NCBI GenBank assembly: GCA_015680685.1
Contig: MNCI01006844.1
Coordinates: forward strand, 183,563-238,793
Length of the DNA stretch: 55,231 nucleotides
Source of the DNA: Gnetum montanum
Taxonomy: Eukaryota; Streptophyta; Gnetopsida; Gnetales; Gnetaceae
Reading direction: 5' to 3'
Position 1 is the first letter of the stretch; each line of letters starts with the position of its first letter. The notes under the pieces were generated by a model. It made no database searches. It saw only the letters and a list, made by a program, of their open reading frames with translations, and was not told the DNA's origin. Positions 1 to 10,961 of this stretch are shown in pieces. A program made the position numbers and the translations under genes.

Positions 1-97
1 CAAGGGAGGAGTTATTTTTGTGTTTATGACACTTCTTTTTTCTTTTTCTCTGCTTTCTTTTTTTTCACTTTACTGAATCTAGAGAAACCGCCAACCT
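1..97 (-). other. Post-gag T-rich tract of copy A
   Basis: Pyrimidine-rich on the plus strand as given, with a tract rich in CTTTTTTC-type runs. It corresponds to the start of the non-coding region that follows gag in copies B, C and E. No gene is seen. Confidence 0.5.
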
Positions 98-2036
98 TCA
101 GGCATGGGTATGGCAAGGATTAATAAATGAAGAATGAGGATCCTTGCATATTAGAATTATTGACACCGGTCCAAACATATCCCCTTGGATTTTATTCACT
201 TTGTAATAAACACAGTGGGGCACTTCATGCGATGTAGTTCCCGGATAACGAGTTGACCCACTAGGATGTTTAGGACCGTTAGATGGTATGCAAGGATTCC
301 GCTGATGCCTCCCATGATTGTGTTCATTGGGCCTTATGGTTGTTGGAGTGTTAGTTGGTGGCCTTGATGAAGTTACATGAGATGCTGGATTCGAAGGTAA
401 GGGTGCACCACATTGTTGGACTTGTGCTGGGTTGGAAGGTGCAGTGGCCTCAGAATTACGTTGTCCCTTCCTACGGCCATGTTTAAAGAAAGGATGTCTT
501 TGATGTTGAGGAGGCTTTGCACTACTGTTAGTAGTAGCAGCACAAGTGTTGTTCATGGGTTGTGGTGGTGCAAACACCTTAGGAATAGTTGGTGGCATTC
601 TGGAAGGAGGGAAAGGATAAGAATGTTGAAAGTTAGGAGGAATGAAAGGTGCACAAGGTGGTGGTTGTGTTGGAGGTATGGGTTGATAGTATTGTGGAGA
701 ATGGTATTGTGGTGAGATAGAGTATGGTGGCCCAAATGAAGAAACAGGATGTTGGACATTATAAACATTTGGATTCGGAAAATGTGAAGGGTGCCTCCAA
801 TCTAAGAGTGGATTACCCCATGATTGGGATTGTTGCCACTATGGTCTAACACAGTATCTCTGTACGAACTCTGGATGTAACGTGTTCCCCCAATGCTTAT
901 GTAGATGTAACAATATTGGGCATTGGCCTTTGGGGTGATTGTACAGGCATATGTTGCATTCGTACGTATGATGGGCCGTTGAGCGCTTATTCCCTTCGTT
1001 CCTTTTCTCCGAATGTCTATTATTTTGTCCTGCTTCTTGGGTTGTGAAAACTCTATCTCCAATGATGTTGATATATTCTCCACACTTTTGATTCATCCAT
1101 TCCAACATCTTATTGATCTTTGCCTCGGCTTCTTCTAACAATTGTTGTATTGGCAAAGATGATGTTTCCACCTTGGAATTTGTTGATCTCTCCTTGTTAT
1201 GATCATGGACCTTTGTTGAGTTAAGATTTTGGTCCCGTTGATGTTTTTCAACACTCTCCCATGTAGCTATTTCTCCTTCTTCTTTTGCTACCCGCTTAAT
1301 AAGCTCTTGGATTTGATGGGTTCGTAGGTTGTATAGTTGACCTCGGGCATACGTTCCTAAGGTCTCTCTTGTTTCATTACGTAGCCCATCAATGATATGG
1401 TACATTAGCCTTTCCTCGGAAAACCCATGGCCTGGATAGTTGTTTAACAGTGAATAATATCTTTCTAAGGCCATGTCCAAGGGTTCATGTTTTTCTTTTT
1501 TCCATCCTTGGATTTGTTTCCTCAAGGCTGACACTCTTGCGTAGGTTTGATATTTTTCATTAAAGACCTCTACCATTGTTGACCAGCGTCGTATTGAATT
1601 TGGTTTTAACGATCTATACCATACTTTAGCTTGGTCAATGAGTGTCATAGGAAAGAGCTTCAGTTTTTGCCAACTGTTATCAATGTTATTCCATGTAGAA
1701 GGCTAGTAAATGTTGATGCAGATCTAAGTCATAGCCCCCTGAAAATGTAGGAAAGTTGTTTAAATCGAGCTTGGGTAGTTGGCTCTCTTTACGATGCCTA
1801 CGTGAGATTCGAACAACCTCTTGTACTTGCGTTAAGCTTGTAGTGGCCAGTGGGGGTTTATCGTCATCGGGTAAGTTATGTCTTCATGTGTTATGATGAT
1901 GTTGTTTGTGTTCATGCTTATAAGAAACTCCCACTTCAGGTTGTATACTCCAATCTTCATCGTCATATAGCTCATTGGTTCTCCAATGAACTTCCTCACT
2001 AGGTGTGGCGTTATTATCATCTTATAGGAGAGGCAT
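98..2036 (-). pseudogene. gag: Gag polyprotein of copy A (decayed)
   Basis: Structural Gag of an Athila-like element, expected to form the cytoplasmic virus-like particle. The start is set at 2036 because the opening residues (MPLL, then D..NAT) recur at the same place after the primer-binding site in copies C and E. Two long open stretches (1648-839 and 598-98) lie in the same frame. The Retrotrans_gag core spans about 1650-1350, with TLIDQAKVWYRSL followed by a conserved run ending near RETLG. A zinc-knuckle-like C-x2-C-x3-H-x4-C motif (CNIC...H...C) lies near 960-920. The C-terminal third is Pro/Gln/Asn-rich. In-frame stops occur at codon 5 (TAA where copies C and E have CAA), in the N-terminal third (TGA) and near 841 (TAG where copies B, C and E have CAG or a close relative). 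Protein homology is secure; the gene is not functional. Confidence 0.85.
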
Positions 2037-2150
2037 TGTTGTGCGTGAATTTATGTGTGACTTTTTAATAATTATTATTTCCTAAAAGATATATCGTTAA
2101 GTTCTATACAGCAACCTTGTATGATATAACTAATCTAGATAACTAGCACC

Positions 2151-2169
2151 ATCCCCGGCAATGGCGCCA
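2151..2169 (-). promoter_or_regulatory. Primer-binding site, tRNA-Asp type (copy A)
   Basis: On the minus strand the sequence TGGCGCCATTGCCGGGGAT begins one base after the LTR end. It matches the expected complement of plant tRNA-Asp (GTC) 3-prime ends except for one base (A for G at position 8). This is the best-preserved copy in the window. Confidence 0.85.
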
Positions 2170-2516
2170 ATGATGAGTGGCGAGGTACCCCTACACTCAA
2201 CCATACGAAATGAGCGTCGCACGCGTGATCCGGTCGAACTCTGCAGATGGACTAGTTGTGGCACCTAGATAGTTAGCCTTAGGTCACAGTTCGCTGTCTT
2301 CCCATCTAGACTAGTTTTGCATATGTCACGTATGGTTTAGTCTAGATGAGGTGTATGATGTGTTCTAATTCTAACGCTACTCCTGATGGCAGTGGAAAAT
2401 AATATTAACTAAGCTAAGCTAAGAGGGAAAGGGTAAGAAAATCTAATCTAGCCTAAGTGCGACGAGCAACCGATTCCTTGATCAACCGTACACATCTTGG
2501 ACTTCGTGCACGACTA

Positions 2517-2635
2517 CCACTGGGACTACCAAGCATAGGCCTAGGTACGCCACTAGGATTACCAAGCGCAGACCCCAAATACGCCACTGGGTTACCAAGC
2601 GTAGATCCCCCTAGCTACACCACTGGGCTACCAAG
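2517..2635 (+). repeat. Four tandem units of about 34 bp inside LTR A
   Basis: The core CCACTGGG(A/T)TACCAAGC occurs at 2517, 2550, 2584 and 2620. The other LTRs in the window carry only two diverged copies at the same place, so the array was expanded in this copy. Confidence 0.75.
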
Positions 2636-3060
2636 AAATCACACTTAAATGCTCGTAATCAAGTTGTACTCATTCCACTTCTAGGAGTTTCAGGGTGAGA
2701 GACTACTCTCGATGAGTAACTAATTCGTTAACTAGCCGTACACACCCGTAGATGCTCGTAGTTAAGTCGTACTCACACCGCGCTATGAAAGCAATAAATA
2801 ACATGAAATAAATAACAATAAAATAAACTAAGTGAATGCTACAATGATGAAGTAATCTCGATCTTTATTGCTGATCATGTGCGTGTCCAAGTACGACACA
2901 CTCGAATAAAGACACCGTACAATTACATTTACGACACTGCGGGTAGACACGGGAAAAATTCTAACTCTGGAGGGATCAAACTGCCAGAGCTTCGCTACAC
3001 TAAAACTGGGATCCCGAATAAGGGAGAGCCGCCTCTTATTTATAAAAATTGCAGCTGACT

Positions 3061-3147
3061 ACGATATCGTGTACGCGATATCGTAGGGAAGGATGCGATA
3101 TCGCGTACGCGATATCGTGGGGGATGCGATATCGCGTACGCGATATT
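3061..3147 (+). repeat. Array of three GATATC palindromes in U3 of LTR A
   Basis: Three units of the form CGATATCGCGTACGCGATAT are separated by about 10 bp. The central and right units are perfect palindromes over about 22-24 bp. They lie just upstream (in element orientation) of the TATA element. Diverged versions sit at the same place in the LTRs of A-prime, B, C, D and I. Confidence 0.85.
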
Positions 3148-3174
3148 GCGGCTGATGCAAACCGCATCTCATCA

Positions 3175-4377
3175 ATGACATAGATGAGGGCCAAACATGT
3201 AGAAGTAGAAGTGGAAAGACTACAAGAAAGGCTCATAATCCTATAAGCCACACAGTGGGATCCCTCTCAATTTGTTCTCGTAGACCAGCTAGACACCTTC
3301 AAGACTGAGCAACTTAACAAATTTATGGTTGAAAATAAAAGGGTGGTGGAGGAAAAAGAGAAGGTCAACTAGGATAACTCCATGGCACAAGCGCAAAATT
3401 ACGTGCACACCAAGGAACTCAAGGCCTTACAAGAAGAAAATAAATAGCTCGTTGCTGACAATCTTTGGTTGACCTATGTGGAAAAACAAAAGAATGTTCT
3501 CAAAGAGCATTTTCAAGGAATATGAGAATAGATAATTACGATCAAGTAGGACATGAGCCATTTGGCCAGGGAAAATTGAACCCTCTCAATGGAGGAGGTA
3601 CACACCATCCATCAAAAGATAACCATCGAAATAAGCGCATGGTAGAACAAGGACAAGTAGCATAAAAATGTAAAATAGCACTTCTGAGACTAGGTGGGAA
3701 TGTAAAAACAAATCATCAAGAAGGAGATCGATATGGCCAAGGCCCACATCAATTCTTTTTGTGCTCCACACACTAATTTGTGGGCCATATTGGACATGTA
3801 TGCATTTTTCCACCAGGTGGAACTTAATAGCCAAGACATGCAGATTTAGGATCTTACAAAGTACATGGAATTGGAAAATCTACAGTATGCCAATCTAGCC
3901 ATGTTGACAGTAGGATGCTTAACGATAGAGATCAAGAAGTAGGTAGCTACCACCTATGCCAAATATGAAAAAGAATTTGCAGAACATAAGAAGACATTGT
4001 AGAAGCTAGAAGTCACAAATTTTGAATTGGAGGTGGTTAAAGCAAGCTACCAAGGCCAAAATGATGTCACAATGGACTTGGCTTGATGGCTTATATATTT
4101 TCAAGAATACAAGGACAAAGCCAGAGCTTACGAAGAGTAACAAAAATTATTTGTGGCTTGGTACATTAAGGCAAACAAAATTTTTCTACAACTATCATGC
4201 CCATGGGAGGTGCCAACTCCGTCAAACATTGGAGCATCAACATGGATAGCACATGATCCCCAAACTAAAGAGGAGAAACTCTTGGCACTACTTCAATGTC
4301 ATCAAATTCCAAAAGCTGGAGCATAGGACAAGGGGAAGAAACCCATGGAGGAGCCACTGCCACTAGGAATCACATGA
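3175..4377 (+). pseudogene. Coiled-coil part of the 3-prime ORF (copy A-prime)
   Basis: Translation gives a Glu/Lys/Gln-rich, heptad-like protein with stretches such as VERLQERL, ENKRVVEEKEKVN and ALQEENK that align with 12580-13760 of copy B. It is interrupted by many stops, several of them TAG where CAG would keep a Gln (for example at about 3448). It lies in the position between gag and the 3-prime LTR where autonomous Athila elements carry an env-like ORF. The function is unknown. The coiled-coil character is visible, but no conserved enzyme motif is seen. Confidence 0.65.
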
Positions 4378-4569
4378 GTTCCCCCTAGTTTTTTAATTTT
4401 GGAAATTTTGCATTTTTCATGTTGTGTCCAATTTTGTTCTATTGAGTTCTCCACTATGGCATGAATAGATCCCTTATTAGTCAATAATCCCATACCTATC
4501 CACTATGTAATCAATGGTGCTTATTCTCATTTTGACTTGAGGACATCTTTTCATTTAGTCATGGGGGTA

Positions 4570-5469
4570 TGATGAATTGTGATTCATTTGGTTGCAATAT
4601 TGGACCCATGATATCAAATACATGATATCGGGTACGTGATATCACATCCAATAACGATAGCGGATATACGATATCATGGTTCCTACATGGGCCTATAAAT
4701 ACACATGTAGGCACATGGAAATAGATTCTTTTTTCAGTTTTTAGTGAGTTATTTTAGTGTTAGAGTAGGATCTTCTTGTCAATTTTTCCTCTCAACCCTT
4801 TTTCTGAGTGCATGCCAACAGTGTGGTGATTGTAATTGTATGACATCATTTATTTGAGTGTGACGTACTTGGACACGCATATGACCAGAAATAAAGATCA
4901 AGATTACTTCATCATTGTAGCATTTACTTTATTTAATTATTTAATTATTATTATTATTTATTAATTTTGTAGTTAATATCTCTTCTCTCTAAACTCCTTA
5001 AATGTAGAATAAGTACAACTTAATCACAAGCATTCAAGTGTGACTACTTGGTATCCCAGTAGTGTACCTAGGCCATGCGCTTGGTAATCCCAGTGGTAGT
5101 CATGTACGAGGTCCAAGATCTGTATGGATGATTAAGGAATGGATGCTCAACATACTTAGGGTAGCTTAGAATCCTTGTCCCTATCTCCTCTTAGTATATA
5201 TATCTCTCTCCCTTTTCCTCCTAGCTTAGCTAAGATTATTTTCCATTGCCTTGAGGAGTAGCATTAGTTTAAGAACAAATCATACACCTCATTCTTAACT
5301 AAACCATATGTGACAAAGAAAATACTATTCTAGGTGGGAAGATAGTGAACTGCAATCAACAAGTAACTATCTAAATACCACAACTAGCCCATCTACGGAG
5401 TTTGACTGGATCATGTGTCAAACGCTTCTATTTGTATGGTTGAGTGTAGGGGTACCTCGCCACTCATCA
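4570..5469 (+). repeat. 3-prime LTR of copy A-prime (900 bp)
   Basis: Starts TGATGAATTGTG directly after the polypurine-like TCATGGGGGTA and ends CACTCATCA. It contains degenerate GATATC palindromes (4600-4680), a TATA element (CCTATAAATA near 4690) and AATAAA near 4890. No primer-binding site follows. Instead the sequence runs straight into helicase pseudogene DNA, as expected at a 3-prime end. Confidence 0.85.
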
Positions 5470-6269
5470 ATGGAAAATGTTCAGACATCCACAATAGTAA
5501 AATTACATCATCAAAAAAAATAGTAAAATCATTCTTCATTAGATTTAATGCATTTCTCTTCATCGAATCTACTTTGAAGGTGAGAAGCGTTAGATATCTT
5601 GATGTATCTTTCTTTTGAAATCGGAGGGAATATCTTCAAATTGTCAATACTCTTTACTCAAGATAGTCCCACAAACATAAGACCTATTGTTTCTTTACTA
5701 CCAATATCTACACAGGCTTTCTCCAAGGTCATTCCTTGTGATCTATGTATAGTTAAAGCCCATGCTAATTGCAATGGTAGTTGGCGAGAGCCTCCACATA
5801 TGATTGGTGGAATGGATACTTGTTGAGGATATTTGTGATCATATGGAATTCTAATTTAAGAGTCAAACTTAATGATAACATATCATGACAACTGTGGAGG
5901 TTTATAGTATGGACTATAATTTATTTTTTTAATGAATCTCAACGTACCATTAACCAATATTACTTTTGGCCATAGATTAATAGTAAGCATAACCCTTGTA
6001 GCTTCACAAATGAACACTACTTGATCTAATTCTCTTCCTAAATAATCCCAAAATCTAACACCATTTGTGTTTCTATATACTATGCACTGTGCAACTAGCT
6101 TCTGCATCTTTAGCAATACCTTTTCGTTATGCATATGCACCTTATTCTTTATATCAAAGAAATGCACAGAATCCTCAAACCCATCTTTCCCATATGTTGT
6201 CGATGGAAGATCCATTCTAAAGCTTAAAAATTCATAATCAACATCATTGATCTTTCCTTCTCATATATT
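5470..6269 (-). pseudogene. PIF1-like DNA helicase, C-terminal fragment
   Basis: On the minus strand (6215 down to about 5490) the reading frame shows the C-terminal half of a plant PIF1-like superfamily 1 helicase. It has a segment like FEDSVHFF...NKVHMHN, then ATRVMLTINLW and LVNGTL (near 5990-5930), then LAWALTIHRSQGMTLEKA (about 5776-5722) and FVGLS (about 5680). These match helicase motifs V and VI and the conserved RVMLT-NLW block of the family. In the last motif the expected Arg after FVGLS is a TGA stop. The matching N-terminal part is at 14855-15616 on the same strand; about 200 residues between them are missing. It may derive from a Helitron or from a host-type PIF1-like gene. Family identity is fairly sure, origin is not. 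Confidence 0.75.
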
Positions 6270-6822
6270 CGTGAAACTTCTCTAAATATTTATTTAATTG
6301 TTATTGTTATTTATTGCTTTCATAGTTAGCACCTTTTCTCCCTAAACTCCTTAAACACGGAATGAGTATGACTTAATCACGAGAATTTAAGTGTGAGTAC
6401 TTGGTAACCCAATAGTGTACCTAGGATCTACACTTAGTAATCCCAATAGTAGTCATGCACAAGGTCCAAGATATGTACAGATGATTAAGGAACAGATGAT
6501 CATTGCACTTAGGCTAGCTTAGACTCTCTCTTCCTATCTCCTCTTAGTATAGCTCTCTCACTCCCTTTTCCTCCTAGCTTAGCTAAGATTATTTTCCATC
6601 ACCTTCAGGAGTAGCATTAGTTTAGAAACACATCATACACCTCACTTTGGATTAAACCATACATGACAAAGAAAATACTAGTCTATGTGGGAAGACAATG
6701 AACTACGATCAATGAGTAACTATCTAGACATGACAACTAGCTCGTCTACGGAGTTCGACCGAATTGTGCGTGAAACACTCGTATTCATATGGTTGAGTGT
6801 AGGGATACCTTGCCAATCATCA
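6270..6822 (+). repeat. 5-prime LTR of copy B, 5-prime truncated
   Basis: Aligns with 14310-14854 of the same element, including the segment TTATTGCTTTCATAGTTAG and the end CCAATCATCA. The U3 promoter, TATA element and polyadenylation signal are missing, so this copy could not be transcribed from its own LTR. Confidence 0.75.
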
Positions 6823-6823
6823 T

Positions 6824-6841
6824 TAGCGCTATTTCCAGGGA
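6824..6841 (+). promoter_or_regulatory. Primer-binding site of copy B (mutated)
   Basis: TAGCGCTATTTCCAGGGA, one base after the LTR end. Compared with the site of copy A it has G-to-A and C-to-T changes, including loss of the initial TGG that pairs with the tRNA CCA end. Confidence 0.65.
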
Positions 6842-6945
6842 TGGTGCTAGTTATTTAGATTAGTTACATCATACAAGATCACTATAACAAAGTATTCATG
6901 ATACACATTTTAGAAAAAAAATTAATTTCAATTAAGTCACACACA

Positions 6946-8981
6946 ATGTCTCTATCATAAGATTATGATAATGCAACAACTAGTAGGGAAATTCATTAGA
7001 GAACCAAAAAATTGTATGATGAAGGAGATGAAGTTTGGAGTACCCAATTTGATGTAGTGGTTTCCTATAAACATAAATAAAGACAAAATTGTCCCAACTC
7101 ACAAATGAATAACCTACCTAGTGACGATGAACCCCTACTGGCCACTACATGTCTAACACAAATACAAGAGGCTATTTGAATATCCCATAGGCATCGCAAA
7201 GAAAGTCATCTACCTAGGCTTAACTTAAACAACTTTTCTAAGTTTTCAGGAGGCTACAATTTAGATCTGCAACAACATTTACAAGACTTCTATGATGCCT
7301 ATGCATGGAACAACATTGATAATGGATGGCAAAGACTTAAGCAATTTCCTTTGACACTTGTTGGCCAAGAAAAAGTATGGTATAGGTCTTTAAGAACAAA
7401 ATCAATTTGACATTGTTCAACAATGCTAGAACTATTTAATGAAAGATATCAAACTTATGCAAGAGTGTCATCCTTGACGAGACAAATCCAAGAGTGGAAA
7501 CAAGTTCCACATGAACCCTTGGACATGGCCTTAGAAGATATTATGCATTTTTAAATAATTTCCCAGGCCATGATTTTTTCAAGGAGAGGCTAATGTAGCA
7601 TATCATAGATGGGCTACGTAATGAAAAAATGGAGACCCTAGGGATGTATGCCCAAGGTCAACTATATGAGCTACGAACCCATCAATTCCAAGAGATTATC
7701 AAACAAGTAGCAAAAGAAGAAGGAGAAATGGCTAGATGGGAGAATGCTAAAAAATCTCAACAAGCCCAAAACCTTAATTACACAAGGGCCCATGATTAAG
7801 AAGAAAAAAAATAAACTCACCTCAAGGAGGTGGAACCATCTTTGCCAGTAGTGCAATCATTGGATGAAATTGATGCAAAGATCAATATGATGATCGAATG
7901 GATGCATAAAAAATGGAGAGAATATGCCAACATTATTGAAGATAGAATCATGAAAAAACAAGAAATAGGATGAAACACCTTTAGAAAATTGGAAGGAAGG
8001 ATAGAAGAGAATAAGAACTTAACTACCAATCATACATATCAATGTAACATTTGCCTATACGATCACCCCAAGTGCTAATGCCCAATCTTGTCACATTTGC
8101 ATGAGCATTGGGGAAGAGTGTTGCACCTAGAGTTTGTATAGAGATACTATTTTCAATCAAAGTGGCAACAATCCCAGTCGTGGGGGAGGTCACCCTCGAA
8201 TTTGGTACACCCTTCATATCATCTGAACCCAAGTGCCTATCAAGTTCAACAACTTGTTTCCCCAACTAGGTCAACATACTCTATCTCACCATATTATTAT
8301 CATTCTCCTCAATATTATCAACCCATATCCTCTCCAACACAACCACCACCTTGGATACCTTACGCTCCTTCTCAATTTTAAAATTCTCATCCTTCCCCTC
8401 CTTTTACATTTCCACCAAGTGTTCTAGAAGGTTTTGCACCATAGCATCAACCCATGAACATTACTTGTGCTTCTATTGACAACAGCAGTGGGGAATCTCC
8501 TCAACATTGAAGATGCCCCTTCTTTTAGCATCACCATAAGAGGGGACATCACCATTCTAAGCCCACTGTATCCTCCAATGTAACACAAGTCCAACACTAT
8601 GGTACAGCTCCATCCTCGAATCTAACACCTTGTGTTACTTTCTCTGGGCCACCAACCAATACTTCAACAACCATATGGCCTAATGAATATAGCCATCGAG
8701 GGAGACAAATCGATCCTTGCATACCATCTTACGGTCAAGGGTGTCATAGTGGGTCAACCACTCATCAATTAACTACACCTTATAACCTACCCCACTATGC
8801 CAACTATAATCAAGTGTGTGAACCCTACTTGGGGTACGTTCCAACCACCACATCAAAAGACACATAGTGGTTCAAATATGATCAGATTCCAATATGTCCA
8901 ACATGCAAGGATCCCAAATTTTCATTTATTAATCCTAGCCATGCTCAACTATTTAGTTATGGGGGATACCCCCTATTCTAA
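6946..8981 (+). pseudogene. gag: Gag polyprotein of copy B (decayed)
   Basis: Starts with MSLS at the same distance from the LTR as the other copies and ends with a GGYPLF-type C-terminus and TAA. The Gag core, with WYRSL near 7380 and the EPLDMALE-type block near 7515, and the C-x2-C zinc-knuckle region near 8045 can be followed through several frames. Many stops and small indels break it. The sequence resembles copy D (both begin with Ser-Leu-Ser) more than copies C and E, which suggests two subfamilies. Confidence 0.8.
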
Positions 8982-10961
8982 TAACCAGCAAGATTAATAA
9001 ATATTTTTCATTTTCATTAACATTGAAATTTTTTTATTTTTTAGTTTTTCACTTTTCAATTTATTATTTTTTCTTTTTATATTTTTTTTCTTTTAATGAG
9101 TAATCTCATCTAGGAATAAAACACTTACATGAACCATTGGTTTAGGTGTTATTTTATGCTATCAAGTCTCAGGTGACTAATTATATGAATAGCGAGCCCA
9201 CAACATCCATCCATCCATTCTATTAATAAGGGGTTCTACCCTAGGTATAATGATATTCTTAATCATTAAAACTTAAACTCATCATGTGTTCATTATACCT
9301 AGAGTGAAGAAGGATGGACTAAGCAGGAATGGCCAGGGTGTGACATCAAGGGGACTTGTGGATTCTCTTTGGTGACATCTGTGGAGTTATCATGTAGCCT
9401 GGTTGTACTAAGATCCTTGTAGATCCAATGAAAAAGAGGAGTAAGAGTAATCAAAAGTCACTCAATCAAGGAAAAATAATGCTATTCTAGGGGGTCCCAC
9501 TAGAAAGACATGCATGCATGCCTGAAGGTAGGTAGCTTATCTGGATTAAGCCTTCAAAGAAAAAAGAGAAAAGATCAATATCAAAGTGCCACAAAGAAAT
9601 TTTGAATTACTCCTCCCCTGAAAAAAATGTCAAGTGATTGTACACCTTGCTGTCATGGTGCTCTTATTGTTGTCTATCATTGGAATGAAACAATGTGATG
9701 TCACTGATCAGAGGTATGGACTTGGTCCTAATTTTTGAGTGACAAGTTAATGACACATTAATCATGCCTTACACTAAGAATTCATTGTACCTTGAGTCAG
9801 TTACCTCATGTCCCAATCTTTGAAATCCCTTATACAATTCACCTCATCTCGCTATTCATGTATTTGTGACTTGTGTCTTGTATAGTGTCGAATCCATACC
9901 TCATTACAGTGGTATCTACATGTGTGTGTTTTGTAGAACTGGTGTGGATTACATTTAACCCTTCTAGTGCCTACGAACATTTTAAGGTGTGGTTATGCAA
10001 GGGCATTATAGGCTGGAACTTGCTTTGGGGAGGATCCACTTGCATAACCCTTGTAATTTTCCCTTGTAAAACATCTTTCTCACTTCATCTTATACCCTCT
10101 AATCATTACCAACATTCTTCTTTCCCTTATCGTTCTTCCAATTCAAATGTTCCTATGAGCTAACACATGTCCCTTTTCCCCCCTACTCTTCATGATTTTC
10201 ATTGTCAGATTTTACACCATTATATTCTTGGTGCCTTCAGGACTATTTTGTATTACCCTGGACCCCTTTACATTGACCTACACGTCCTTAGTTTATACCT
10301 TGGAGTTTCAAGAAATTCTAAAAATTTAAAGTTTAGTAAATTTTTCAACTACCCTATTTTCGATAGGATGCAATATTGGGTCCTTGATATCAAGTCTGAC
10401 GTGATATCGGGTCCCCACTAGTGGATATGCGATATTGAATCCTTAAAATATATATATACATGGACCCCTCATGCTTATCAACATCATTTGCAATTGTTCA
10501 TGTGGGTGAAGGTTTTCAAATTTTCTTCTACAACTTGTGATTGCGCATCTCTTGTTTCGATAAACATAACTCACTCATTGGTTCTCTAATTTTTATTCCA
10601 CTTGAACCTACTTAAACTCGAAGTGTTCAGCTTAGTCATGGGGGAGGGGTACACACCAAATTGTGTATAAATTTTTTGAAATTTTTCATCATCCAAAGGA
10701 CACTATCAAGGGTAATTAGTTATAAAAACAATAAAAAACATGTGCCAAAAACAATTACATCTCTTTATCTATACTAGGAAACTAAACTCTAAAACCACCT
10801 ACGCAAAGTGGACCAAATATTAAAATCTTTTGGGGACATTTTCACAAAAATTCCTAACTTTAAAATCACATAGAATTAGGACAAACTCATTAAGGCAAGA
10901 AGTAAGGTACAACTTAACCTTGGTAAGCAACCTTACAAATGATTGGCCCATGTGATTGTAG
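8982..10961 (+). other. Long non-coding region between gag and 3-prime ORF, copy B
   Basis: No coding frame is convincing. It begins with about 110 bp of T-rich sequence and then holds a conserved stem-loop (9241-9302). It also has a segment with AGAAAGACATG and CCTGAAGG (about 9500-9530) that recurs in C, E and F. A GATATC-bearing, LTR-like block lies at 10370-10450. The equivalent regions of C and E align along most of the length, so it is a conserved part of the element rather than random sequence. Confidence 0.6.
9241..9302 (+). other. Conserved stem-loop after gag (copy B)
   Basis: Arms CTAGGTATAATGA (9241-9253) and TCATTATACCTAG (9290-9302) pair perfectly over 13 bp around a 36-nt loop. 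The same stem is found at homologous positions in C, E and F, with base changes that keep pairing. Confidence 0.6.

Larger units (their letters stand above)
1..3174 (-). mobile_element. Copy A: gag-only Athila-like LTR retrotransposon, left end outside window
   Basis: Minus-strand element. Read from right to left it shows one LTR (3174-2171), a one-base spacer, a tRNA-Asp-type primer-binding site, a leader, a gag reading frame (2036-98) and then a T-rich stretch that continues past the window edge. The same order is seen in copies B, C, D and E. No pol is seen before the edge, and the other copies suggest none is expected. It abuts the 3-prime ORF of copy A-prime at 3175, so it probably inserted into that element. 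The matching LTR and target duplication lie outside the window and cannot be checked. Confidence 0.8.
2171..3174 (-). repeat. LTR of copy A (1004 bp)
   Basis: On the minus strand it starts TGATGAGATGCGG and ends CACTCATCA, the same terminal inverted ends as the other LTRs. U3 carries three near-identical GATATC palindromes at about 3061-3147, followed by a TATA element (ATTTATAAATAAGAGG on the minus strand, near 3045). The R/U5 part carries an AATAAA signal and, uniquely, four tandem units of about 34 bp. The flanking gag and primer-binding site make it the 5-prime LTR of a minus-strand element. Confidence 0.85.
3175..5469 (+). mobile_element. Copy A-prime: 3-prime half of a gag-only element
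   Basis: Only the end of the 3-prime ORF (3175-4377) and the 3-prime LTR (4570-5469) remain. The start coincides exactly with the outer end of LTR A, so copy A probably inserted into this ORF and the rest is beyond it or lost. It matches the corresponding part of copy B (12560-14854) throughout. Confidence 0.75.

Noticed and set aside
2457-2648. ORF encoding a GLPS-repeat peptide
   Set aside because: It is a by-product of the tandem units inside LTR A and is not conserved in other LTRs.
10370-10450. GATATC-bearing block in the non-coding part of copy B as an additional LTR
   Set aside because: It has no TGATGA start, no TATAAATA and no LTR end nearby, and lies within sequence partly shared with copy C. 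At most it is an old fragment.
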